In this document: one piece after another, positions 53,084 through 60,769 of the stretch
How positions within the stretch are numbered: position 1 is the stretch's first letter
Layout of the letters: every line of letters begins with the position of its first letter
Source of the DNA: an uncultured Sphingomonadaceae bacterium
Lineage (GTDB): Bacteria > Pseudomonadota > Alphaproteobacteria > Sphingomonadales > Sphingomonadaceae
Length of the DNA: 64,000 bases
Reading direction: 5' to 3'
Assembly (NCBI GenBank): GCA_947501325.1
Contig: CANMVC010000001.1
Span: 930,001 to 994,000, forward strand
Notes under the pieces: generated by a model
Databases searched by the model: none
Told to the model about the DNA's origin: nothing
What the model saw: only the letters and a program-made list of their open reading frames with translations
Program-made: the position numbers and the translations under genes

Positions 53084-53602
53084 CCCCCGACTTATCTCTC
53101 ACCCGCATCCTCGCGGGGCCGCTTATCAACTGGTAAAATTCAACCTTTATAATCGGTTCCCAGCCAAAGAAACCAACAAGGCACAGAAAACCCCATGCTG
53201 AAAACGCGTTTTCAACGCTATCTTTTCAAATGTCATAGAGGCCAGGACTTCATATCCTCAGCCACCAGCCGATGTCTCTTAGTAAGCGCTTCCGAGCGAG
53301 TCGAGCAAGGCTATCCGTGTAAAAAAAATGAAATAATTTTATTGACACCAGCAAGCGGAGGAAATGCCGTTATATTATTGTAAGTTACTGATTTAATTAT
53401 ATTAAATGCTGTGGATAGCCAGGCATAACCTGCGAATCGCGGAAGGAGCTTGGTTTTTACAATTTGTCACAGATGCGTGTATAAGAGAGAACCATTGGCA
53501 GCCCATATTTTCGAAATTTGCGAAAGCCTTAGGAAAGGTGCTTGCCAAACGGCTCATGATTTGGCAGTGGCCGCGAACACTTCATGGGACAGACCTATGT
53601 AA
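53084..53602. other. gene-free region upstream of dnaA, possible regulatory or origin-like segment
   Basis: 519 bp with no credible gene between dnaA and tRNA-Val. It contains a perfect 16-bp palindrome (53199-53214, TGAAAACGCGTTTTCA), an AT-rich tract from about 53318 to 53408, and sites close to the DnaA box TTATCCACA: TGTGGATAG at 53410-53418 (8 of 9 on the minus strand), CTATCCGTG at 53311-53319 and TTATCAACT at 53123-53131. GANTC sites also occur. It must include the dnaA promoter. An origin function is only a possibility: in several alphaproteobacteria oriC is not next to dnaA. Confidence 0.4.
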
Positions 53603-53678
<76 letters not shown>

Positions 53679-53725
53679 TATTTTGGGACCAGAGCCCGTC
53701 CGACGGACGGGCGGCCCAAAAAATA
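53679..53725. terminator. bidirectional terminator, tRNA-Val / thioredoxin gene
   Basis: Nested inverted repeats: outer TATTTTGGG / CCCAAAAAATA (53679-53687 and 53715-53725) and inner CCCGTC / GACGGG (53695-53700 and 53706-53711). T-rich on the left and A-rich on the right, so it can end both the plus-strand tRNA transcript and the minus-strand thioredoxin gene. Confidence 0.75.
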
Positions 53726-53727
53726 CC

Positions 53728-54306
53728 TCACCCCTCGGCCAGCGTCTCTTCCATCAGCATTGCCGCTCTGGCGCCATCCCAATCCATCGCGCCAATAACC
53801 CGCCACACTTCCTTGCCACTGGCGTCATAGAGCACGGTGGTTGGCATCAGGCCGGAGCCGAATCCGAAGCTCAGGCCGTTTTCCTGATCGGTATAGGCCT
53901 CAAGCTCATTGAAATCGGCCTTTGCAAAAAACGGATCCACTTTCTCCGCGCCCTGAATATCCTGCGACACGACGAGCACTTTCAGCCGGTCTTTCTCCCG
54001 CGCGGCCAGCTCGTCCAGCATCGGCATTTCAACAACACAGGGCGCGCACCAGGTCGCCCAGATGTTCACCAGCACCGGTTTTCCGATAAAGTCCGACAAG
54101 CTCACTACATTGCCGTCCGGGTCTTTGAAGGGAGTGTCGACCATCGCGCTGCCGCGCTGGGAAATATCGAGACGTCCGACCAGACCGCTATCGCTTTCGA
54201 TGGTCTCGCCTTCTTGGGCCTCATCAATAGCTTGCTCCCCTTCATCAGATTGCTTATCGCAAGCAACAAGCATCACCGGCAGGCTTAAAAACAGGAATAA
54301 TCGCAT
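53728..54306 (-). CDS. TlpA-like thioredoxin-fold lipoprotein
   Basis: A 192-residue membrane-anchored thioredoxin-fold protein. The lipoprotein signal [16 protein letters not shown] gives Cys16; an acidic linker (about 17-50) follows. The AhpC/TSA-redoxin domain has [20 protein letters not shown] with the redox-active WCAPC motif and the cis-Pro in LMPTTVLYD. Such proteins act as periplasmic reductants or cytochrome c maturation partners. The start at 54306 is fixed by the signal peptide; the long upstream extension of the frame overlaps argH on the other strand. Only 28 bp separate the two starts. Confidence 0.92.
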   Translation of the reverse strand: MRLFLFLSLPVMLVACDKQSDEGEQAIDEAQEGETIESDSGLVGRLDISQRGSAMVDTPFKDPDGNVVSLSDFIGKPVLVNIWATWCAPCVVEMPMLDELAAREKDRLKVLVVSQDIQGAEKVDPFFAKADFNELEAYTDQENGLSFGFGSGLMPTTVLYDASGKEVWRVIGAMDWDGARAAMLMEETLAEG

Positions 54307-54334
54307 CACTAATCGCACATCAGATTCCAACAGC

Positions 54335-55705
54335 ATGTGGGGCGGCAGGTTTGCCGATGGCCCTTCATCAATCATGCGCGAGATAAACGCGTCTATCCCG
54401 TTCGACAAGAAATTATGGAAACAGGACATTCGCGCATCGCTTGCCCATATCGCAATGCTGGCCAAACAGGGCATAGTCGAGGCGGAAGATGCCGGGAAGA
54501 TTATCGACGGTCTGAACCAGATCGCACAGGAATATCAAGCGAACGGCGTTCCTGAAAATCTCGACCTCGAAGATATTCACATGACCATCGAGGCGCGGCT
54601 GACAGAAATTGTCGGTCCTGTCGCCGGACGCTTGCACACGGCCCGGTCGCGTAATGATCAGGTGGCGACATCGTTCCGCTTGTGGGTCCGCGATGCGATG
54701 GATGATGTTTCCAGCGGTCTTTGGGACTTGCGCGAGGCCTTAATCGCCCGCGCGAAAGAACAGGCCGATACGATCATGCCCGGCTTCACCCATTTGCAAG
54801 TCGCGCAACCGATTACCATGGGCCATCATCTGCTCGCCTATTATGAAATGTTTGCGCGCGATAGCAGCCGGTTTTGGGCGGCGAAACAGCGGCTCAACGA
54901 ATGTCCGCTGGGCGCAGCAGCGCTGGCCGGTACCGGCTTTTCCAATGACCGGCAAATGACCGCCGAGACGCTGGATTTCGGAACCGCGACCGCCAATTCA
55001 ATGGACAGCGTGTCAGACCGCGACTTTGCGCTCGATTATCTGATGGCGGCATCACAAACCGCGTTGCACCTGTCGCGGCTAGCCGAAGAGATCATTATCT
55101 GGGCGTCACAGCCATTTGGCTTTGTGAAGCTGTCCGATCAATGGTCCACCGGCAGCTCAATCATGCCGCAAAAACGCAATCCCGACGCGGCCGAGCTGGT
55201 GCGTGGCCATGCAGGCCGGATTGTCGGATGCCTCAACGCTCTGATGATGACGATGAAAGGCCTGCCGCTCGCTTATTCGAAAGATATGCAGGACGACAAA
55301 CCACCGGTGTTCGAGGCTCACGATCTGCTCGGGCTGTCCATCGCGGCGATGACCGGCATTGTGGAGAGCATAACTTTTGTCCCGGAACGGATGCGCGAGG
55401 CCGCGGATAGTGGTTTTTCCACTGCGACCGATCTGGCCGACTGGCTGGTGCGCGAGGTCAACATACCGTTTCGCGAGGCGCATCATATTACAGGATCGGC
55501 GGTAAAATTATGTGAAGAACGCGGTTGCGGTCTGGCTGATCTGACTGCCGCCGATCTTACGGCCATTGATGGCCGGGTCGAAGGCTACGACATGCCGGAT
55601 TTAAGCGTCGAAGGCTCTGTTGCCAGCCGGACCAGCTATGGCGGAACCGCGCCAGAGCAGGTAAGACAACGGATCGCAGAACTGGAACAGACGAATCGCT
55701 TATGA
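54335..55705 (+). CDS. argH: argininosuccinate lyase
   Basis: A 456-residue lyase that splits argininosuccinate into arginine and fumarate, the last step of arginine synthesis. The start [20 protein letters not shown] is characteristic. [17 protein letters not shown] and the fumarase-superfamily signature [20 protein letters not shown], with the catalytic Ser, are intact. Standard length. Its upstream frame to 54062 runs through the divergent thioredoxin gene and is not coding. The stop overlaps lptM by 4 nt. First gene of argH-lptM-lysA. Confidence 0.97.
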   Translation: MWGGRFADGPSSIMREINASIPFDKKLWKQDIRASLAHIAMLAKQGIVEAEDAGKIIDGLNQIAQEYQANGVPENLDLEDIHMTIEARLTEIVGPVAGRLHTARSRNDQVATSFRLWVRDAMDDVSSGLWDLREALIARAKEQADTIMPGFTHLQVAQPITMGHHLLAYYEMFARDSSRFWAAKQRLNECPLGAAALAGTGFSNDRQMTAETLDFGTATANSMDSVSDRDFALDYLMAASQTALHLSRLAEEIIIWASQPFGFVKLSDQWSTGSSIMPQKRNPDAAELVRGHAGRIVGCLNALMMTMKGLPLAYSKDMQDDKPPVFEAHDLLGLSIAAMTGIVESITFVPERMREAADSGFSTATDLADWLVREVNIPFREAHHITGSAVKLCEERGCGLADLTAADLTAIDGRVEGYDMPDLSVEGSVASRTSYGGTAPEQVRQRIAELEQTNRL

Positions 55706-55950
55706 ATAAATTTGGAAGAATAACGGCTTTGGCTTCGCTTGTGATCCTGTCGGCCTGCGGTAATCGCGGGTCACTGGAACCGCCCAAGGGTCAATCGCTG
55801 CCACCTGCGGCCTATGGCGAGGCGGAGAGACCGGCCAGCGAGGAGTTGATGACCCCATCCACGCAAGCGCAACCGGAACGCAGTGATGAATTGCTCCGCC
55901 GGTCGGAGAAACGGCAGGATGATAAGTTCGACTTGCCCCCGCCCGGCTAA
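55702..55950 (+). CDS. lptM: small lipoprotein, LptM-like
   Basis: An 82-residue lipoprotein with signal [19 protein letters not shown] (Cys19) directly followed by G-N-R-G-S-L-E-P-P, close to the CGxxGxLxxP start of LptM, the small partner of the LptD/E translocon. The remainder is polar and Pro/Ser/Glu-rich, probably disordered. The location between argH and lysA matches the usual place of this gene in proteobacteria, which is the main reason for the name. Overlaps argH by 4 nt. Confidence 0.8.
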   Translation: MNKFGRITALASLVILSACGNRGSLEPPKGQSLPPAAYGEAERPASEELMTPSTQAQPERSDELLRRSEKRQDDKFDLPPPG

Positions 55951-55994
55951 AACGGCACCCCACTCCATTATCCCATTTCTGAAAGCCTCGCTCG

Positions 55995-57254
55995 ATGGAC
56001 CATTTTCAACTTAAAGATGGCGTGCTGCATGCCGAAGACGTAGCGCTACCGGACATTGCGGAGCAGGTCGGCACGCCGGTCTATGTCTATTCCCGCGCCA
56101 CGCTGGAACGCCATGCCCGCGTGTTTCGTGAAGGATTGAAAGATGCCGGCAAGGTCCATCTTGCCTTTGCTGTCAAATCCAACCCCAATCTCGCGGTGCT
56201 GAAAATTCTCGCCAATCAGGGCTATGGTGCCGATGTTGTGTCTGGCGGCGAACTCGAACGCGCATTGGCCGCGGGGATGAAGGCAGAGGATATCGTCTTT
56301 TCCGGCGTTGGCAAAAGCCGGGCAGAACTGACGCTTGGCCTCGACAAAGGCATAGGGCAGTTTAATCTCGAGTCCGAAGAAGAAGGCCAGATGCTGGCGG
56401 AGATCGCAGCCGCACGCGGCGAGAAAGCCTCGGCAACGCTGCGCGTCAATCCCGATGTCGATGCAGGCACCCATGCGAAAATCTCTACCGGCAAGGCGGA
56501 GAATAAATTCGGTGTCGCCATTGATGTCGCGCCCGATATTTTCGCGCGTCTGTCCAAACTGGAAGGTTTGAACCTGCGCGGCGTCGCGGTGCATATTGGC
56601 AGCCAGCTGCAAAATCTCGACCCGCTCGAAAAATGCTACACGCGCATGGGCCAGTTGCTCGACGATTTGCGCAGCGCGGGCCACACCATCACCCATATCG
56701 ATCTCGGCGGGGGCCTTGGCGTCCCCTACAAGCCCGAAGACAACCCGCCCAGTCCAGCCGAATATGGCGCCATGGTTGCGCGAGTGACCCAGGGCTGGGA
56801 CGTCACGTTGATGTTCGAACCCGGCCGCGTGATCGCGGGCAATAGCGGCGTGATGATGACACAGGTCATTCGCATCAAGCCGGGCGTAAACAGCGACTTT
56901 GTGATTGTCGACGCAGCGATGAACGACTTGATGCGGCCGGCTATTTATGATGCCTGGCATCATTTCGAAGCCGTGCAACCGACCGGCGAAACCATGACCG
57001 CGTCTATTGTTGGTCCAATTTGCGAGAGCAGCGATATCTTTGCCAAGGAGCGCGCTGTCGACCGCGTGCAAACCGATGATCTCGGTATATTCCGCACCGC
57101 TGGTGCTTATGGCGCGACCATGGCCAATACTTACAATAGCCGTCCGCTCGTGCCGGAAGTGCTGGTCGATGGCGACCAATATGCGGTGGTGGCAGAGCGG
57201 ATTGAACCTTCGACCATCATGGCCGCCGAACATGTTCCTGACTGGTTGAAATAG
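55995..57254 (+). CDS. lysA: diaminopimelate decarboxylase
   Basis: A 419-residue PLP enzyme making lysine from meso-diaminopimelate. The PLP lysine lies in LAFAVKSNPNLAVLKIL (about residue 60), and the second signature is HIDLGGGLGVPY. The phosphate-binding FEPGRVIAGNSG and the dimer-contact region GPICESSDIFAKER, with the active-site Cys, are present. Alanine-racemase-like barrel plus C-terminal beta domain; normal length. It starts 44 bp after lptM and is followed 3 bp later by the precorrin-2 dehydrogenase gene. Confidence 0.98.
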   Translation: MDHFQLKDGVLHAEDVALPDIAEQVGTPVYVYSRATLERHARVFREGLKDAGKVHLAFAVKSNPNLAVLKILANQGYGADVVSGGELERALAAGMKAEDIVFSGVGKSRAELTLGLDKGIGQFNLESEEEGQMLAEIAAARGEKASATLRVNPDVDAGTHAKISTGKAENKFGVAIDVAPDIFARLSKLEGLNLRGVAVHIGSQLQNLDPLEKCYTRMGQLLDDLRSAGHTITHIDLGGGLGVPYKPEDNPPSPAEYGAMVARVTQGWDVTLMFEPGRVIAGNSGVMMTQVIRIKPGVNSDFVIVDAAMNDLMRPAIYDAWHHFEAVQPTGETMTASIVGPICESSDIFAKERAVDRVQTDDLGIFRTAGAYGATMANTYNSRPLVPEVLVDGDQYAVVAERIEPSTIMAAEHVPDWLK

Positions 57255-57257
57255 ACC

Positions 57258-58031
57258 ATGGACCAGCTTCCCATTTTCGTAACATTAAAGGGACGTAAGG
57301 TCATATTGCTCGGCAGCGGCGAAATGGCAGATGCCAAGCGGCGGCTTTATGGACGCGCGGGCGCTGTCCTTACCGATGATGAGCAGGCAGATGCGGCTCT
57401 GGCAGTCGTTGCGCTCGAAGATGATGACGAAGCGGCGGCGGCGGTCAAGCGTCTGAAAGCCCGTGGCTTGCTGGTCAACGCGGTCGACCGGTCGGCGCTT
57501 TGCGATTATACCACGCCGGCGATTATTGATCGCCAACCCGTGCTGATCGCCATCGGCACCGGCGGTGCATCTGCGGGGCTGGCGAAAGCCGTGCGGCAGC
57601 GGTTGGAGCAAATATTGCCGGCTAATCTCGGCAAACTGGCGCAGGCATTATTCGCAGCGCGCGAGCGAATTAAGCGGGTCTGGCCCGAGGGCGCAGACCG
57701 GCGCAAGGCAATTGATGCTGCACTCGACCCTGGTGGACCGCTCGATGTGCTGACGGACCGCACCGGGGCGGATGTCGAAACATGGCTGGCCATGCCCCAT
57801 GCAGAAAGGCTATCTGCGGTTGTGGAATTGGAACTGAACAGCACAGACCCCGACGAACTGACGATCCGGCAGGCCCGCCTGCTCGGACAGGCGGATCAGA
57901 TATTTGCAGCCGACGACGTCCCCGCGGCATTGCTCGACCGCGCACGGGCTGATGCGGAACGGTTTTCCCTTTCGCTATGGGATGAACAACCCGTAACCGG
58001 CCTGACGCTGCGCATCAGGATGAAGACATGA
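57258..58031 (+). CDS. precorrin-2 dehydrogenase/sirohydrochlorin ferrochelatase-like (CysG N-terminal type)
   Basis: A 257-residue protein matching the N-terminal half of siroheme synthase, which oxidises precorrin-2 with NAD+ and may insert iron. The Rossmann loop is VILLGSGEMADAKRRL and the family block VNAVDRSALCDYTTPAIIDR with AIGTGGASAGLAKAVRQRL is clear. No methyltransferase (CobA) domain follows, so it resembles Met8/SirC or the sphingomonad CysG-N form. Siroheme serves sulfite and nitrite reductases. Translationally coupled to the DUF2721 gene by a 4-nt overlap. A short piece of its 3' end recurs near 59580. Confidence 0.88.
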   Translation: MDQLPIFVTLKGRKVILLGSGEMADAKRRLYGRAGAVLTDDEQADAALAVVALEDDDEAAAAVKRLKARGLLVNAVDRSALCDYTTPAIIDRQPVLIAIGTGGASAGLAKAVRQRLEQILPANLGKLAQALFAARERIKRVWPEGADRRKAIDAALDPGGPLDVLTDRTGADVETWLAMPHAERLSAVVELELNSTDPDELTIRQARLLGQADQIFAADDVPAALLDRARADAERFSLSLWDEQPVTGLTLRIRMKT

Positions 58032-58510
58032 CCCCGGTACTTCCGCAAATCGCCAATGCTGATATTGTTGCCGTACTGCAAACCGCGATGGCACCGGCCT
58101 TCCTGCTCGTCGGCCTTGGCGCTATGCTGAATATCTTCACCGGCAGACTGGCCCGGATCATTGATCGTTCGCGTGTAATGCAGGATCGTTTCAAGGAAAC
58201 GACGGGCGCGGAACATGCGCTCTGCGTCAATGAGCTGCGCGATTTACAGTTGCGGATAAAATATGTGAACAGCGCGATCTATTTGAGCGTGGTGAGCGCG
58301 ATCGTCGTCTGTATCTTGATTGGACTGCTCTTTGCGATGGGGCTGACCGGCAATCCGGTGCTCGCACAAAGCGTAGCGGTTGCTTTCATCATTGCAGTGA
58401 TCCTGCTGTCGCTTGCCCTTATACAGTTTTTCCGGGAGGTCCGCATCGGTATCCGCGATTTCATGATCCGTGAAGAATATCTGGAAAAGACCGATCAGTC
58501 AGAGAAGTGA
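58028..58510 (+). CDS. DUF2721 family membrane protein
   Basis: A 160-residue inner-membrane protein of the DUF2721 family. It begins with a hydrophobic helix (MAPAFLLVGLGAMLNIFTGRLARI), has a polar coiled segment DRSRVMQDRF ... ELRDLQLRIKYVNSAIYL, and then two more helices (VVSAIVVCILIGLLFAMGL and VAFIIAVILLSLALIQFF). The C-terminus is charged and cytosolic. No function is known for the family. Last gene of the argH operon. Confidence 0.88.
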   Translation: MTPVLPQIANADIVAVLQTAMAPAFLLVGLGAMLNIFTGRLARIIDRSRVMQDRFKETTGAEHALCVNELRDLQLRIKYVNSAIYLSVVSAIVVCILIGLLFAMGLTGNPVLAQSVAVAFIIAVILLSLALIQFFREVRIGIRDFMIREEYLEKTDQSEK

Positions 58511-58635
58511 TTGCAGACGAAAAAGCAAAACCGTTCTGCCATCGTCCGATCTATTTCATGCATAATTTCAAGTTATTGAAAACATGATAACTTTTTAATA
58601 ATTTCCCAAGTAAATTTGGTCAAACGCGAATTTTC

Positions 58636-58651
58636 TTTACAACAGTGTAAA
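58636..58651. promoter_or_regulatory. inverted repeat upstream of a secreted-protein gene
   Basis: Perfect TTTACA (58636-58641) / TGTAAA (58646-58651) with a 4-nt spacer, 38 nt before the start of the next gene and inside a very AT-rich 179-bp gap (58511-58689). The arrangement suits an operator for a dimeric regulator overlapping the promoter. Confidence 0.35.
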
Positions 58652-58689
58652 TAACCATGATGCACTCCTTACTAAAAATAGGGGGTATT

Positions 58690-59364
58690 ATGAAAAAACT
58701 TACAATGGTTGCTGCCAGCTTTTCGCTCGTAGCGACAAACGCCTATGCGCAGAATGACTCAACTGTGCCTGGACCTGCCGTCATCGCGGAACCTTTAGCA
58801 AACGCAATAGAGCCTGCGCCTATTGAAGCGCCAACGACGGCCAATGCCGTACTTCGAGCAGGTACGCCAATTTCCCTAACAATGGCGGAGGAAATCACAA
58901 CGAAGAAAAAACTAGCCAAAGTCGGCCAGCGCTTCCAGCTTGAGGTATCGGCTCCAATAGAAGTGAATGGCGTTGTCGTCGTTCCATCTGGCACGCCTGC
59001 TTGGGGCGAACTTGTCAGTGTTCGGAACAAAGGCATGTGGGGCAAGTCTGGCAAGCTGGAGGCGAAGCTTCTCTATGCTCGCGTAAATGGCCGTCAAATT
59101 CGGCTTTCCGGCACTTTCGATGACAAGGGCGTAACCGGTACGGCTGCAGTTGTCGGCGCTATAGCACTTATCCCCATTGCGGGCTTTTTCACAACGGGTA
59201 CCAGTGCTGTCTTGCCCATGGGCGGTCCTGTCAAAGGTTTCATTGATGAAGATGTCGAATTGGCAATAACGCAGAGTGCACCAGCACCGATGGTTATCGG
59301 TGCACCGGCCCAGCCCATGATCGTTGACGAAATGGTCGAAGAAGACGCTGCGGCTGAAGAATAA
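58690..59364 (+). CDS. secreted protein of unknown function
   Basis: A 224-residue protein with a signal peptide (MKKLTMVAASFSLVATNAYA, then Q-N-D). The core from about residue 55, VLRAGTPISLTMAEEITTKK then VGQRFQLEVSAPIEVNGVVV and VPSGTPAWGELV, resembles the small beta-barrel found in VirB10/TrbI-like and FlgA-like proteins. A hydrophobic segment (GAIALIPIAGFFTTGTSAVL) follows and the C-terminus is acidic. The ATG at 58690 has GGGGGT just upstream; the longer frame from 58657 is less likely. I do not recognise a function. Confidence 0.75.
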   Translation: MKKLTMVAASFSLVATNAYAQNDSTVPGPAVIAEPLANAIEPAPIEAPTTANAVLRAGTPISLTMAEEITTKKKLAKVGQRFQLEVSAPIEVNGVVVVPSGTPAWGELVSVRNKGMWGKSGKLEAKLLYARVNGRQIRLSGTFDDKGVTGTAAVVGAIALIPIAGFFTTGTSAVLPMGGPVKGFIDEDVELAITQSAPAPMVIGAPAQPMIVDEMVEEDAAAEE

Positions 59365-59648
59365 CGGCTATACGGATAGCCTCTTGTACGGTGTTCCTGG
59401 CCGCTACATCTGGCTATCCGTTTGCCACAACATCGCGCGCTCACGGTGGAGGCTCGGCTGCGGACGGCTCTCACAACGACCGCTAATCTTCGGACATCAG
59501 GATTGTTGAAAGCCGTCACCTTTCTCATCCGACGACTCTCAAGCAAAACCCGAAATTGGTCGCCACACCGCAATCCGGTGGCCTGACGCTGCGCATCTTT
59601 TAGAATGAAGACCTTCAAAGCAGGTGGGACCGGCTGAAGGAAACTATC
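59365..59648. other. non-coding gap with a duplicated fragment of the upstream dehydrogenase gene
   Basis: 284 bp. It holds a perfect 10-bp inverted repeat ACGGATAGCC / GGCTATCCGT (59372-59381 and 59412-59421) and, at 59580-59612, a copy of the junction between the precorrin-2 dehydrogenase end and the DUF2721 start (57999-58027): 18 identical bases, then ATGAAGAC again after a gap of 7 instead of 3 nt. In frame it would read G-L-T-L-R-I, as at the dehydrogenase C-terminus, before a stop. It looks like a remnant, not a gene. Confidence 0.45.
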
Positions 59649-59822
59649 ATGCAAAAGTTTATGACCCTGACAATTATGGCCCTGCTGACTCTGACTATGG
59701 GAGCCTGTGTGGCAGGTAATGACGACATTGAATCATCGTCCGACCAGTATGAGCCGGAAGGGTTTGATCCCGAACGTGGTCTTGAGCCACCCGAAACCGA
59801 TCCATCAGAACCACAAAAATGA
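59649..59822 (+). CDS. 57-residue lipoprotein of unknown function
   Basis: A short ORF (ATG 59649, TGA 59820-59822) preceded by GAAGGAAACTATC, a good ribosome-binding site. The product begins with a lipoprotein signal MQKFMTLTIMALLTLTMGAC (Cys20) and continues as a 37-residue highly acidic, Pro/Glu/Asp-rich tail without repeats. The clear signal, lipobox and Shine-Dalgarno make it credible despite its size. Function unknown; it stands alone between two gene-free stretches. Confidence 0.7.
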   Translation: MQKFMTLTIMALLTLTMGACVAGNDDIESSSDQYEPEGFDPERGLEPPETDPSEPQK

Positions 59823-59824
59823 AA

Positions 59825-59859
59825 AGAGGCTGTCGATCGCGATTGGATCGACAGCCTCT
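59825..59859 (-). terminator. strong hairpin terminator, minus strand
   Basis: A perfect 14-bp stem (arms 59825-59838 and 59846-59859) with a 7-nt loop. On the minus strand it is followed by TTTTCATTTTT; on the plus strand no T-run follows. It therefore points to a minus-strand transcript ending here, although the gene immediately to the left (the 57-residue lipoprotein) is on the plus strand. Confidence 0.75.
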
Positions 59860-59906
59860 AAGCATGGGTCAGCGGTTGGAAGTGCCGCTGCCGGGTTGCC
59901 TGATCG

Positions 59907-59966
59907 CTAGATCAGAGTTGCTCCCCGAACGGATTTTTCCGACCCCTGTGCTGAACCATGAGACAT
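59907..59966 (-). CDS. 19-codon ORF behind an extreme Shine-Dalgarno
   Basis: ATG at 59966, stop TAG at 59907-59909. The peptide is MSHGSAQGSEKSVRGATLI, polar and slightly basic, without a signal or membrane segment. The only strong argument for translation is the ribosome-binding site, AAAGGAGGTG with a 7-nt spacing from AGGAGG to ATG, the best in the window. It may be a leader-type or ribosome-capturing ORF within a small RNA. Confidence 0.35.
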   Translation of the reverse strand: MSHGSAQGSEKSVRGATLI

Positions 59967-60023
59967 CGGACCACCTCCTTTCGCTTGTTGATAAGATACG
60001 AACTGTTGCATTGAAAATCTCCG

Positions 60024-60069
60024 CTTGTTCGACGATTCGAATGTGAATCATTCGTTGCGTACGAACAAG
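60024..60069. repeat. 46-nt imperfect palindrome
   Basis: CTTGTTCG (60024-60031) pairs with CGAACAAG (60062-60069); inside it CGAATG (60038-60043) pairs with CATTCG (60049-60054), with ACG/CGT pairing between and a 5-nt loop. It may be an operator or a folded RNA element near the start of the minus-strand transcript. Confidence 0.5.
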
Positions 60070-60170
60070 ACTTGAAATTTTTTATTTTGCTGTCAAGATT
60101 ACGCGCTCGGTCTCTTTCCGGCTCATCGCATCATCCCCACCATCCAGCTAGAAATGTGCGCACTGTGCGT

Positions 60171-60719
60171 TTAGCTGCGGCAATCTTCCACAACGCGGGT
60201 GAATTCCGGCCAGATCGGGATCGCGAGCGATGGCAACCCGCTTGTTTCAACCGCAAATCGGCCGCGGCTAAAAGCGATCCTGTCCATCATATAGTCATTC
60301 ACTGGCAAAGCGATGGCGGCATAGTTAAGCGGTCCACCGCTGTTGCGCGTAGGATAGCTTTGCAAACCGGAACTCGCGCGCAATGTCATTTGCGCGCCGC
60401 TATCGGCAACGACGCCCTCGCGGGACAGAAACAGCTGATTGCGTCCCTGATCACAGCGGATCATGAATGTCGCCTCCGCATTGGGCGCGCCGAATAGCGC
60501 AATCGAGCCGCGATCATCTTTGCGATAGACCCAGTCGCCTTGCGCCAGCGGCCAGTCCGTCCAGTCTCCGCTCGGTTGCGACACGAGCGCGGGTGCGGGT
60601 GCGGGCACAAGTGTCGGCACCGGCGCTGGGGTTTCTGTCGGCGCGGGTGTCTGTGATGGCACCACAGCCGAGCAACCGGACGCTAACAATATGGCGGAAA
60701 AGGCAAAAGTGATTCTCAT
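60171..60719 (-). CDS. lipoprotein with proline-rich linker, unknown function
   Basis: A 182-residue protein with signal MRITFAFSAILLASGC (Cys16), then a Pro/Ala/Thr-rich linker of about 30 residues, as used to span periplasm or wall, and a globular domain from about residue 50 (WPLAQGDWVYRKDDRGSIAL ... MIRCDQGRNQLFLSREG). A second Cys pair (I-R-C-D, E-D-C-R) may form a disulfide. The domain recalls small sphingomonad proteins of unknown role. Its 3' side runs into a 311-bp stretch before the terminator at 59825-59859. Confidence 0.8.
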   Translation of the reverse strand: MRITFAFSAILLASGCSAVVPSQTPAPTETPAPVPTLVPAPAPALVSQPSGDWTDWPLAQGDWVYRKDDRGSIALFGAPNAEATFMIRCDQGRNQLFLSREGVVADSGAQMTLRASSGLQSYPTRNSGGPLNYAAIALPVNDYMMDRIAFSRGRFAVETSGLPSLAIPIWPEFTRVVEDCRS

Positions 60720-60769
60720 AGCCCATGAATATGGTCAAAAGCATCGCGCTAGGCTAGTCCCATTTTGCT

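Larger units (their letters stand above)
59825..60000 (-). ncRNA. candidate small structured RNA or microprotein mRNA
   Basis: Reading the minus strand from about 60000: GAAAGGAGGTGGTCC, a Shine-Dalgarno matching the complement of the 16S rRNA 3' tail at all but one of about 15 positions, then ATG at 59966, 19 codons (MSHGSAQGSEKSVRGATLI) and TAG at 59907-59909. Stems follow: CTGATC/GATCAG around the stop, CAGCGG/CCGCTG, and the terminator. The 5' end is unknown; it could instead be a long 3' UTR of the lipoprotein gene at 60171-60719. Confidence 0.4.
59823..60170. other. structure-rich gene-free segment
   Basis: 348 bp between two lipoprotein genes. On the minus strand it carries, in order, a TTGACA (60091-60096) without a convincing -10, a 46-nt imperfect palindrome (60024-60069), a very long Shine-Dalgarno (59971-59983) with a 19-codon ORF, two further small stems and a strong terminator (59825-59859). 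See the separate entries. Confidence 0.6.

Noticed and set aside
53342-53376. TTGACA followed by TATATT upstream of tRNA-Val
   Set aside because: The spacing is 23 nt, too long for a sigma-70 promoter.
54062-54334. N-terminal extension of the argH open frame
   Set aside because: It runs antisense through the thioredoxin lipoprotein gene; argH begins with its conserved start at 54335.
56046-57233. Minus-strand open frame of 395 codons
   Set aside because: Antisense to lysA; the lysA protein is fully motif-supported and the antisense product resembles nothing.
59971-59985. Plus-strand GGACCACCTCCTTTC as a fragment of a 16S rRNA gene
   Set aside because: Similarity to the 16S 3' end stops at this short segment; it is better explained as the complement of a long Shine-Dalgarno on the minus strand.
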